Positions 1 through 6,732 of a stretch of 14,457 nt of DNA are shown here, piece after piece. This DNA comes from a bacterium (lineage in GTDB: Bacteria; Hydrogenedentota; Hydrogenedentia; Hydrogenedentiales; SLHB01): positions 1 to 14,457 of the forward strand of contig JAAEQP010001155.1 of the NCBI GenBank assembly GCA_024231375.1, read 5' to 3'. The notes under the pieces are model-generated. The model was not told the origin of the DNA. It saw only the letters and a program-made list of their open reading frames with translations, and ran no database searches. Within the stretch, counting starts at the first letter, position 1. The number at the start of each line of letters is the position of its first letter. The position numbers and the translations under genes are program-made.

Positions 1-217
1 ACAAATCTGTTGCCGTCACGGACGCGTCCGGGTGTCGTGCGGCCATGATGGTGGCAGCAACAGCGGAGCCGCATCCGACCTCCAGAATCGGCCCGTCCGT
101 GTAGCACGTGTCCGCGTGGTCCGCGAACAGATCGTACAACGGCCGCAACCGTGGCGTGATCAGAAGATCATACAGAAAGGTCTCCCACCACGACCAAGCT
201 CCCACGATGTGCTTCAT
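1..217 (-). CDS. class I SAM-dependent methyltransferase, N-terminal part (runs off the window)
   Basis: The minus strand reads open from an ATG at 217 to the window edge, giving 72 residues. Residues 44-50 read ILEVGCG, the glycine-rich motif I that binds S-adenosylmethionine in Rossmann-fold methyltransferases. An acidic residue ending the next strand (D71 in VTATDL) fits the ribose-binding position. The N-terminal 40 residues are rich in Trp, Tyr and Leu and look like a short helical cap. I chose ATG 217 because GGAG lies 5 bases upstream; in-frame starts also exist further out (ATG at 265, GTG near 235). The substrate cannot be told because the C-terminal half is missing. It is divergent from the ABC permease gene, so the two share the 218-420 intergenic region. 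Confidence 0.75.
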   Translation of the reverse strand, partial: MKHIVGAWSWWETFLYDLLITPRLRPLYDLFADHADTCYTDGPILEVGCGSAVAATIMAARHPDASVTATDL

Positions 218-316
218 CGATTCTCCGGGGTTCACGGATGGCATCGGCGGTGTCCACCCGTACATACGTTAGACCAGCCAAAGCACGCGCTGGTTACACC
301 CTTCGCCCCGGCTCTG

Positions 317-345
317 TTGCGAGCCGCTACTGGCGATGATACCAT
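317..345 (+). promoter_or_regulatory. predicted sigma70-type promoter for the ABC transporter genes
   Basis: TTGCGA (317-322) is followed by a 17-base spacer and TACCAT (340-345), each matching four of six consensus bases. A TGA just before the -10 box gives an extended -10 (TGnTACCAT). It lies about 75 bases upstream of the permease start, in the gap between the divergent methyltransferase and permease. It is a motif call by eye with no expression evidence. Confidence 0.45.
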
Positions 346-420
346 TGTGCGCGTAGATGCGGGGGAGAAATCGCGGAACGCGGCTGTCTCTCTGCGCCAT
401 CCCTATGGGCCGAGGTTAGG

Positions 421-1416
421 ATGAACTCGATTCCCGAACGACTTACGCACGCGTTTCGGCTCCCTGTCACGCGAGCGCTGCTTGCCCTGATGTTGATCGT
501 GTGCCTGGGCGCGATCTTCAACGCCGACGGTGCCTTCTTCAAGTGGGGCACGCATCGTGACATGCTGCGGGGATCATCCGTATACGCCATTCTCGCCTGT
601 GGTATGACCATCGTCATCATATCGGGAGGTATTGACCTCTCGGTTGCCAGCGTACTTGCCCTGACCGCGGTGGTGTTCTCCATCCTCACGATTCGTTGGT
701 CGTGGTCACCGTGGCTGGCGATCCCCGCGTGCTTGGCGGTGGGTTCCGCATGCGGCGCAGTCTCGGGCAGCCTGATCGCTCGGTTCTCGATTCAACCGTT
801 TATCGCCACCCTCGCAATGATGGTGTTCGCCAGCGGCCTGGCCAAGTACGTATCTGGGGGTGAGAAGATATTCGCGGTCGTAAGAAACGAGGACGGGGGC
901 CTCGACCCAGTCGATCTGCCTGCCATCTTCGACATGATCGACTCGCGCATTCTAGGCGGCAACCTTACGGTCGTAACAGTCATCTTCCTGATCTGCCTTC
1001 TGGTCTGCTGGGTGCTGATGACGTGGCTCCAACCGGGGCGCTACGTCTTCGCCGTGGGTGGCAACGAGGAAGCGGCCAAGCTGTCCGGCGTGCCCGTCGG
1101 GATCGTCAAGCTGTTGGCCTACGGGATGAGCGGGTTCTTCTCTGCCGTGGCGGGCATTTGCCAGGCGGCGCAGGCAAAGCAGGGGGATCCCGAAACCGGC
1201 TTGGGTTACGAACTGAATGCGATTGCCATCGTCGTCATCGGCGGCACGAATCTCAGCGGTGGCCGTGGTAGCGTCCTGCTCACCCTCGTTGGGGTACTCA
1301 TCATCGGGTATCTAGACAAGATCCTCAGTATCAATGCGGTCGGGGACGCTGGCCGCGACATGCTTACAGGTGTTATCATTGTTGGCGCTGTTCTCATGCA
1401 ACGCGGAAAACGCTAA
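421..1416 (+). CDS. ABC sugar transporter permease, RbsC/BPD_transp_2 family
   Basis: A 331-residue, very hydrophobic inner-membrane protein with about eight to ten predicted helices. It is the channel subunit of a ribose/xylose/autoinducer-2-type ABC importer. Family hallmarks are visible: GGIDLS at 69-74, the cytoplasmic AVGGNEEAAKLSGV loop at 211-224, which in this family docks on the ATPase, and IGGTNLSGGRGS at 273-284. Length is normal for RbsC (about 320-340). The ATG at 421 has GAGG a few bases upstream and follows a good promoter. The binding-protein gene follows 35 bases downstream. An ATP-binding subunit (RbsA type) is usually encoded just upstream; here a divergent methyltransferase occupies that position, so the ATPase must come from elsewhere. 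The exact sugar cannot be read from the sequence. Confidence 0.92.
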   Translation: MNSIPERLTHAFRLPVTRALLALMLIVCLGAIFNADGAFFKWGTHRDMLRGSSVYAILACGMTIVIISGGIDLSVASVLALTAVVFSILTIRWSWSPWLAIPACLAVGSACGAVSGSLIARFSIQPFIATLAMMVFASGLAKYVSGGEKIFAVVRNEDGGLDPVDLPAIFDMIDSRILGGNLTVVTVIFLICLLVCWVLMTWLQPGRYVFAVGGNEEAAKLSGVPVGIVKLLAYGMSGFFSAVAGICQAAQAKQGDPETGLGYELNAIAIVVIGGTNLSGGRGSVLLTLVGVLIIGYLDKILSINAVGDAGRDMLTGVIIVGAVLMQRGKR

Positions 1417-1451
1417 AGCCTCCAGCCTCAAACGAATAAGGGTCAAGCCAA

Positions 1452-2489
1452 ATGACGACACGAATCGGGTTCACGCTGATGATGGTGGCCGTGTGCGGAC
1501 TCGTTGCGGGATGCACGCCATCGAGTGACGACGGAGGCGCCCAAGATCCGAGCTCTCAGGAGGGTTCAGCCCCGACCGCTGAAGCGAAGACGGTGTGGAC
1601 CCTTGGCATGAGCCAGTGCAACCGGGGCGAGCCCTGGCGCGTACAGATGGACGCCGATATTCGCGCGGCCGCGGAGGCCCGGGACGACGTGGACGTGGTG
1701 TTCAAGGACGCCCAAAACGACGCACTTCGGCAGCGCACGCACGTGGAGGAGTTTGTCAGCGCCGGTGTGGACGCCATCCTCATCAGTCCCAAGGAAGCCG
1801 CGCCTCTCACGGACCCCGTGGCCAAGGCCTACCAGGCAGGCATTCCGGTCATCGTCCTGGACCGCCGCGTGTTGCGCGACCAGTACACCTGTTTCATCGG
1901 CGCGGACAACAAGAAGATCGGCGAGGCCGCCGGCCGTTGGATCGCGGAGACGCTGGGCGGCACGGGCAAGATCGTCGAGTTGAAGGGGCTCATGACCAGC
2001 ACTCCCGGGCAGGACCGCAACAGCGGGTTCCGCAAAGGCATCGCCGGATCCGGTCTCGAAGTGATCTTCGAAGCCGACATGCAGTGGCTCGAACCCAATG
2101 CCCGCAAGGAAATGGAGTCGGCCCTCGCCCGCTACGACCAGATTGACCTCGTCTATGCCCACAACGATCCCGCCGCCCACGGCGCCTATCTCGCTACGAA
2201 GGCTGTGGGCCGCGACGAGGAGATGTTGTTCGTTGGCATCGACGCGCTTGCCCAGGAAGGCCAAGTGTACGTGAAGCAGGGCATCCTCGACGCCTGTTTC
2301 GAATACCCGACTGGCGGCAAGGAGGCGGTTGAGACCGCCGTGGCGATCCTCAAGGGCGACGACGTTCCGAAGGAGATCGTGTTGGCGTCCCGGTTCTTCA
2401 CCCCCGAGAACGTGGAAGCCGGCGGCGAATGGATTGGAGAACCCCAAACGGCCTCCCCGGCGGTGCCCGCCGCCTCGGAAGGCAGTTGA
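1452..2489 (+). CDS. sugar ABC transporter substrate-binding lipoprotein (Peripla_BP_4 type)
   Basis: A 345-residue exported lipoprotein that should capture a sugar-like ligand and deliver it to the permease encoded just upstream. Residues 1-20 form a signal peptide ending in the lipobox VAGC, with Cys21 as the lipidation site. A Ser/Asp/Ala-rich linker follows to about residue 46. The mature part has the RbsB-like periplasmic-binding fold: the VDAILISPKEAAPLTDPVA stretch (106-124), IPVIVLDRRV (131-140), and later segments such as VYAHNDPAAHGAYLA and LFVGIDALAQEG. The C-terminal 15 residues are Pro/Ala-rich. The start is ATG 1452 with AAGGGT about ten bases upstream. It is almost certainly co-transcribed with the permease. 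The ligand is unknown; ribose, galactose, xylose, inositol or autoinducer-2 are all family options. Confidence 0.92.
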   Translation: MTTRIGFTLMMVAVCGLVAGCTPSSDDGGAQDPSSQEGSAPTAEAKTVWTLGMSQCNRGEPWRVQMDADIRAAAEARDDVDVVFKDAQNDALRQRTHVEEFVSAGVDAILISPKEAAPLTDPVAKAYQAGIPVIVLDRRVLRDQYTCFIGADNKKIGEAAGRWIAETLGGTGKIVELKGLMTSTPGQDRNSGFRKGIAGSGLEVIFEADMQWLEPNARKEMESALARYDQIDLVYAHNDPAAHGAYLATKAVGRDEEMLFVGIDALAQEGQVYVKQGILDACFEYPTGGKEAVETAVAILKGDDVPKEIVLASRFFTPENVEAGGEWIGEPQTASPAVPAASEGS

Positions 2490-2509
2490 TTCGGCAGGTG
2501 ACGGACACG

Positions 2510-3073
2510 GTGCGAAAATTACTTCTGAGGAAACGCGTTGCCTTGTCGCGCCCGGTGTTGCTCGTGGGGCTGGTGGCCCTCGCGGGATGCGCCGAGAGCA
2601 TCCAAGACCAGGCCGCCCGCGGCAACGTCGAGGCCGTGCGCGCCATGATCGACGGCGACCCGGACCTGCTCAACGCGCGCAACCACCGCGGCAAGACGGC
2701 GCTCCACATGGCACTCAGCAGCGATCACGACGAGGTGATCTCCCTGCTCATCGAGCGCGGGGCCGACGTGAACGCACGCGACAATACAGGCATGACCCCT
2801 CTTCACGTGGTGGCGTGGTACTGCGTCCGAAAACGCGCAGGCCAACTCCTGGAAGCCGGGGCCGACATAGAGGCGAAGGACGACTTCGGCGCGACGCCAC
2901 TGCACATCGCGGCGCGCGAGGAACGGCTTGCCATGGTCCACTATCTCGGCAAACACGGCGCCGAATTGGAGGCCAAGGACGGAAAAGGAAGAACCCCCCT
3001 CGACGTGGCGCGCGAATCTGGCAAGCAAGAGGCCGTGGTCCTGCTCAAGGAGTTGGCCGCGGGCAAGTGGTGA
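2510..3073 (+). CDS. ankyrin-repeat lipoprotein
   Basis: A 187-residue protein that would be exported and lipid-anchored. A basic N-terminus (RKLLLRKR) is followed by a hydrophobic stretch ending in the lipobox LAGC with Cys27. The rest is about four to five ankyrin repeats: a divergent first unit at about 30-58, then GKTALHMA (61-68), GMTPLHVVA (94-102), GATPLHIAA (127-135) and GRTPLDVA (160-167). Ankyrin repeats are protein-binding scaffolds, so a partner at the membrane or in the periplasm is likely, but none is identified. I chose GTG 2510 because AGGTGA lies 8 bases upstream; the frame is open further upstream (another GTG at 2498) but that runs into the binding-protein gene. It starts 20 bases after that gene stops, so it is probably in the same operon. 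Confidence 0.82.
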   Translation: MRKLLLRKRVALSRPVLLVGLVALAGCAESIQDQAARGNVEAVRAMIDGDPDLLNARNHRGKTALHMALSSDHDEVISLLIERGADVNARDNTGMTPLHVVAWYCVRKRAGQLLEAGADIEAKDDFGATPLHIAAREERLAMVHYLGKHGAELEAKDGKGRTPLDVARESGKQEAVVLLKELAAGKW

Positions 3074-3077
3074 CGAC

Positions 3078-3125
3078 ATGACGCGTTTCGACGTGGAACC
3101 AAGAAGGACGACAACCCGACGATGA
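3078..3125 (+). CDS. possible 15-codon minicistron overlapping the rnhA start
   Basis: ATG at 3078 opens a 15-codon frame (MTRFDVEPRRTTTRR) preceded by a GGTGA-like ribosome site. Its TGA overlaps the ATG of rnhA as ATGA. The peptide is Arg/Thr-rich and not recognised. It may only serve to bring ribosomes to rnhA, which has a weak, distant Shine-Dalgarno of its own. It may equally be chance; nothing beyond arrangement supports it. Confidence 0.2.
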   Translation: MTRFDVEPRRTTTRR

Positions 3126-3568
3126 CCCGAACAAAGGTGACCATATATACCGACGGCGGATGCGTGCCCAACCCCGGGACCGGAGGATGGGGCGTGGTCC
3201 TTCTGTACGCCGAGAAGACGAAAGAGCTTTCCGGCGGCGAACACAACACCACCAACAACCGTATGGAACTGACCGCGGCCGTGGAAGGGCTGGAGGCGCT
3301 CAAGCGCCCGTGCTCGGTAATCCTGTACACGGATTCGAAGTACCTCCAGCAGGGCATCACGAGTTGGCTTCCCAACTGGAAACGCAACGGCTGGCGCAGG
3401 AAGGGCGGTCAACTCAAGAACGTCGACCTGTGGCGCCGGCTCGACGAACTGAGCCAGCACCACGACGTGAAATGGAACTGGGTTCGCGGCCACACCGGAC
3501 ACCTGTACAACGAGCGATGCGACGAACTGGCCGGAGCCGCCATCCGAATGCTCGGCAAAGGGCTCTAG
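3122..3568 (+). CDS. rnhA: ribonuclease HI
   Basis: A cytoplasmic endonuclease that cuts the RNA strand of RNA-DNA hybrids, for example R-loops and Okazaki primers. The 148-residue length equals a typical bacterial RNase HI. All catalytic residues line up with the Escherichia coli enzyme: D11 in YTDGG, E49 in NNRMELTA, D71 in YTDSKYL, H124 in RGHTGH and D134 in CDELA. The basic handle region used for hybrid binding is present (WKRNGWRRKGG, 86-96). The start is ATG 3122, which overlaps the stop of a possible minicistron; AAGGA is about 13 bases away, so initiation may rely on coupling. It lies 48 bases after the ankyrin gene and 48 bases before the kinase gene. The function is unrelated to its neighbours and looks like a housekeeping passenger. 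Confidence 0.97.
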   Translation: MTRTKVTIYTDGGCVPNPGTGGWGVVLLYAEKTKELSGGEHNTTNNRMELTAAVEGLEALKRPCSVILYTDSKYLQQGITSWLPNWKRNGWRRKGGQLKNVDLWRRLDELSQHHDVKWNWVRGHTGHLYNERCDELAGAAIRMLGKGL

Positions 3569-3616
3569 ACGGCGCCCGCCAGACAACGGACTCAGAACAA
3601 GGCATAGCGCAACACA

Positions 3617-6370
3617 ATGGCGAACAAGCGAAAGGCGCATGAGGGACTGCCCCTCTACCTGATCCCGATCCTCATCGGGTTGTTCGGCGTGCTCTTTGCC
3701 CAGACGCTCACCACCAACCCGATCCTCCAGATCATCGTGGTCCTGGTTTCGGTGGCAGCGCCTCTGTTCGCCGGCGGCAACCTGCTGGCACGCGTCTACA
3801 GCCGTGGCTATCAACGGTTCGTGCTCCTCGCTGGCGTGATGATGCTTGTCGTAGGCGCCATGGTTACGGTCGTGCATCTGTCCAGCGGCGTCGTGGACTT
3901 CTCCGAAGTGCCCGAGGAAGCGCGCAACCTGTCGAAGTGGATCGGCCTGGTAAGCCTATTGACGGGCGTGTTCGCCGTCATGTTCACCGTCATGGGGCGT
4001 GAAGAAGAGATCGAAGAGATCAGCCAACAACTCCGCTATCTCGCCGAACAGATGAGCGAAGGCTTTGTCCTGATGAAAGTGGACGGGACCATCAGCCTCG
4101 CCAACGAGCGGTTTCTGGAAATGGCCGGCCTCGACGCCGACGAAGTGCTGAATCAGGACAGCCGACAGTTGGCCGAGCGTATGCAACTCAGCGCCATGCT
4201 CCCCCACATCGACAGGCGCAAGAAAGGGGTCGCTTCCGAATACGAGATCACCTGGCCGCGCGACGGAAGGGAGCGCCGCTTCTGGGTCAGCGGCACCCCC
4301 ATATTCAACCGCATGGGGCAACTTGCCGGGACACTCGCCACCCTCCGCGACGTCACTGACCAGCACGAACTATCCCAGCAGCTTGAAGACTACGCCCAGG
4401 GCCTGGAACTCCTCGTCCGGGAGCGGACCGATCAGCTTCACGGATCCGAAAAGCGGATGCGCAATCTGCTCCTCCACATGAACGAAGGATTCCTCACCGT
4501 CGACTCCCGATTCCGCATCAGGTTCGCCAACGAACGCATCTGCGGCCTGCTCCAATCTTCGGAGCAGGAACTGCTCGACAGCGATCTGTTGGAATTCATC
4601 GATCCCGGAAGCCGCGGCCGGTTCTTGCAGCTCATGGACATTGCCACCGCCCAGACCGGCCGCCGGGCCCATCAGGAACTCAACCTCGTCCGGCGCCGCG
4701 GGGTACCTGTCCCCGCTCTTCTGGCCGTGGCCCCCGTCGAAGAGTCCGCCGGCGAAGCAGCCGGCTTCTCCGTTGTCGTGACCGACCTGCGCGAGCAGAA
4801 GCACATGCAGCATCAGTTGGAAGTGCGCGCCGGCGAGTTGGAGGACGCCAACGAAGAGCTACGCATGCTCGACCGCGCCAAAGACGGCTTCCTGACCAAC
4901 GTCAGTCACGAACTCCGCACTCCCCTGAGCACGATCCAGGGCTACGTGGAAATGCTCGAATCGGGTAGTCTCGGCGGTCTCGACGGCGCACAGGAAACGG
5001 CGGTCGGCGTCATGTCCCGAAACCTCGAACGCCTCGGCCACCTCATCGAGGAGATGATCGAGTTCAGTCGCATGGAGACCCGAGGCCTGGTGCTGACTCG
5101 CACGCTCTTCTCCATGGCCCAGGTTGTCGAGGAATGCGTCGCCTCCGCCAAACCCGAAATCGTGCTCAAGGAACTCAGCACAAGCGTCCATGTCCCCGAC
5201 GACCTGCCTCCGGTATGGGGCGACCGCAAGCGCATCGGCCAGGTCCTCACGATACTCCTGGCCAACGCGGTGAAGTTCACGGATTCAACCGGCATGGTTC
5301 AGATCCACGTCGCCCGGGACGATCAGGGAGCCGTCACCCTGGCCGTGCAGGACACGGGCATCGGGATAGACCCGGCCTATCGCAAGAAGGTGTTCGACAA
5401 GTTCTTCCAGATCGACAGCTCTCTCTCCCGCCGGTACGAAGGCGCCGGCATCGGCCTGTCCATCGCGACGAGCATTGCCGACGCGCACGGAGGCGCTATC
5501 CGGCTCGAAAGCGTTCCCAACGAAGGGAGCACGTTCTCCCTGATCCTTCCCGGCGCCGCCTTCGCCCTTCCCTCCCAATCCGCCCCCACACCCTCGCTGG
5601 ACGGTGTCCCGGTTCTCCTTGTCACCGAAGAGCCCGTCCTCAGCGCCGCTCTCACCCAGGTTCTCCAAGCAGCGGGCGCCCTGGTTACGACCACCGACAA
5701 GGGGTACGAGGCCGTGCGGCTCGCGGGAGAAGACACGCCCGCCCTCATCATGGTCGACGAAGTGCTGTCGGACCTGAGCGGATCCGCCATCGTGTCGCGC
5801 ATCGGCCAACTGCCCCAATGCCAGGACACGCCCCTTGTCCTCTTCACCGGCAGCGACTCGCCCATGGGCTTCTCCCACGCCATTATGGATCCACAGACCC
5901 GCTATCTCAGGAAACCGTTCACGGCCGAAGCCGCCATCGCCGAGGCCTGCGCAGCGTGTCAGGGCGAGCCGTCTCCCGCCGTCCAGGACCCTGTGACGCC
6001 CTTCGCGGCCGTGGAAGAGGACGACTACCCCCACGCCCTGGTGATCGACGCGGACGCAGACCTCCTCGAATGGATCGAGATGGCCCTTTCGCGCCGACGT
6101 GTCGAATGCCAATGCGCCACCGACCTCAGTCAAGCCATCGAACTGGCCGAACGCACACCGCCCGACGTCATCTTCGTCGACGCCGACCTTCCTGCCGACA
6201 ACGGCATCGGCCCGGTTCAGATCCTGAAGAGCTCGTCCGTTACCCAATCCGTACCCATCTACCTCCTTGCGGGCATGGGGCGCCAGACAACCGAAACCGG
6301 TGTCCAGGGCGTTCTCCGAAAGCCTTTCCGCATCAAGCAAATCGCCGACATCGTCTTCACCGGCGAGTAG
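3617..6370 (+). CDS. membrane hybrid sensor histidine kinase (4 TM, 2 PAS, HisKA-HATPase, 2 receiver domains)
   Basis: A 917-residue signalling kinase. Four predicted membrane helices (about 12-30, 35-55, 67-88, 107-127) are joined by short loops, so there is no large extracytoplasmic sensor. A helical linker leads to two PAS domains (about 142-249 and 282-393; both open with an EGF(V/L)... strand and an NER(F/I) motif). A coiled coil precedes the HisKA dimerisation helix with phospho-acceptor H431 in VSHELRTPL. The ATPase domain has N550 in ANAVKFT, then DTGIGI, FDKFFQ and GAGIGLS. Two receiver domains follow: the first centred on D714, with the N-terminal acidic pair degraded to TEEP but RKPF kept; the second with VIDADAD, D855 and RKPF, apparently intact. 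There is no output domain or adjacent response regulator, so the signal probably passes to a partner elsewhere. The Shine-Dalgarno site is weak. Confidence 0.93.
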   Translation: MANKRKAHEGLPLYLIPILIGLFGVLFAQTLTTNPILQIIVVLVSVAAPLFAGGNLLARVYSRGYQRFVLLAGVMMLVVGAMVTVVHLSSGVVDFSEVPEEARNLSKWIGLVSLLTGVFAVMFTVMGREEEIEEISQQLRYLAEQMSEGFVLMKVDGTISLANERFLEMAGLDADEVLNQDSRQLAERMQLSAMLPHIDRRKKGVASEYEITWPRDGRERRFWVSGTPIFNRMGQLAGTLATLRDVTDQHELSQQLEDYAQGLELLVRERTDQLHGSEKRMRNLLLHMNEGFLTVDSRFRIRFANERICGLLQSSEQELLDSDLLEFIDPGSRGRFLQLMDIATAQTGRRAHQELNLVRRRGVPVPALLAVAPVEESAGEAAGFSVVVTDLREQKHMQHQLEVRAGELEDANEELRMLDRAKDGFLTNVSHELRTPLSTIQGYVEMLESGSLGGLDGAQETAVGVMSRNLERLGHLIEEMIEFSRMETRGLVLTRTLFSMAQVVEECVASAKPEIVLKELSTSVHVPDDLPPVWGDRKRIGQVLTILLANAVKFTDSTGMVQIHVARDDQGAVTLAVQDTGIGIDPAYRKKVFDKFFQIDSSLSRRYEGAGIGLSIATSIADAHGGAIRLESVPNEGSTFSLILPGAAFALPSQSAPTPSLDGVPVLLVTEEPVLSAALTQVLQAAGALVTTTDKGYEAVRLAGEDTPALIMVDEVLSDLSGSAIVSRIGQLPQCQDTPLVLFTGSDSPMGFSHAIMDPQTRYLRKPFTAEAAIAEACAACQGEPSPAVQDPVTPFAAVEEDDYPHALVIDADADLLEWIEMALSRRRVECQCATDLSQAIELAERTPPDVIFVDADLPADNGIGPVQILKSSSVTQSVPIYLLAGMGRQTTETGVQGVLRKPFRIKQIADIVFTGE

Positions 6371-6513
6371 CCGTAGGCCCTTCTGCTTCGCCTCAGTGAT
6401 CCCCAGTCTCCACTCAGGCGCATCCGCGACCACAAGTGGCGCCGGAAAGCCGTCGACTCCGCCGAATGGGCTGTGGTTCCCATCGCATACGAGACCGGTT
6501 TGGACCCATTCTT

Positions 6514-6549
6514 CCCCCTCTCGCAGCGGGAGAGGGCTGGGGTGAGGGG
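6514..6549. repeat. intergenic palindromic repeat (CCCTCTC...GAGAGGG followed by CTGGGGTGAGGGG)
   Basis: CCCTCTC (6516-6522) and GAGAGGG (6530-6536) form a 7-bp stem with a 7-base loop, followed directly by CTGGGGTGAGGGG. This exact style of hairpin plus GGGTGAGGG tail is a known dispersed intergenic element in many high-GC bacteria, where it produces spurious 'PSPLPLREGE'-like peptides in six-frame translations. It could also help end transcription of the kinase gene, although no T-run follows on the plus strand. Copy number elsewhere in the genome cannot be judged from this window. Confidence 0.65.
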
Positions 6550-6617
6550 TCTTGCAGCCCCCTGGATTGTGTCTGATTCCCACACCAGGGCGCACTGAGC
6601 GTCTTCGTTCCAGCCGG

Positions 6618-6646
6618 TTGTGCGTGCTTTGGGCTTCTGCTATTCT
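6618..6646 (+). promoter_or_regulatory. predicted promoter of the methionine operon
   Basis: TTGTGC (6618-6623), a 17-base spacer and TATTCT (6641-6646; four of six matches), with TGC directly before the -10 box as an extended -10. It has the same architecture as the promoter called at 317-345. It would give a leader of about 80 bases before the GTG at 6733. Confidence 0.4.
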
Positions 6647-6732
6647 TCACCATCCGTTGGCATCGGTGTCGGGACGCAGGATGGACGCGGTCCTACGTGC
6701 GGTTCGGCCGAACAGCAGAGAGGTACCAAGCG

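Larger units (their letters stand above)
6371..6732. other. intergenic region between the kinase and methionine genes
   Basis: About 360 bases separate the kinase stop from the methionine operon. I see no credible gene in it. The part around 6395-6549 carries a palindromic repeat of a widespread type. The part from about 6618 carries a promoter and an 80-base leader with small hairpin potential (GGAC/GTCC around a GCG loop, and TTCGGCCGAA). I looked for a SAM-sensing riboswitch because the genes make methionine, but recognised none of the known consensus cores. Confidence 0.6.

Noticed and set aside
32..424. Open plus-strand frame of 130 codons at the left edge
   Set aside because: It is antisense to a frame with a clear SAM-binding motif (1-217, minus) and then runs through the promoter region. 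Its translation shows no domain.
1566..2447. Long minus-strand open frame opposite the binding-protein gene
   Set aside because: A shadow of high-GC third positions; the plus strand carries a lipobox and a full Peripla_BP fold.
2519..3877. 452-codon minus-strand open frame opposite the ankyrin, rnhA and kinase genes
   Set aside because: It spans three convincing genes on the other strand, including all RNase H catalytic residues, and has no recognisable domain itself.
5134..6595. Long open frames on both strands overlapping the kinase C-terminus
   Set aside because: Both are Arg/Gly/His-rich shadows; the kinase frame is continuous through two receiver domains to 6370.
6647..6732. Possible SAM riboswitch in the methionine operon leader
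   Set aside because: The leader is only about 80 bases and I recognise no SAM-I, SAM-II or SAM/SAH consensus core. Only small generic hairpins are present. A covariance-model search would settle it.
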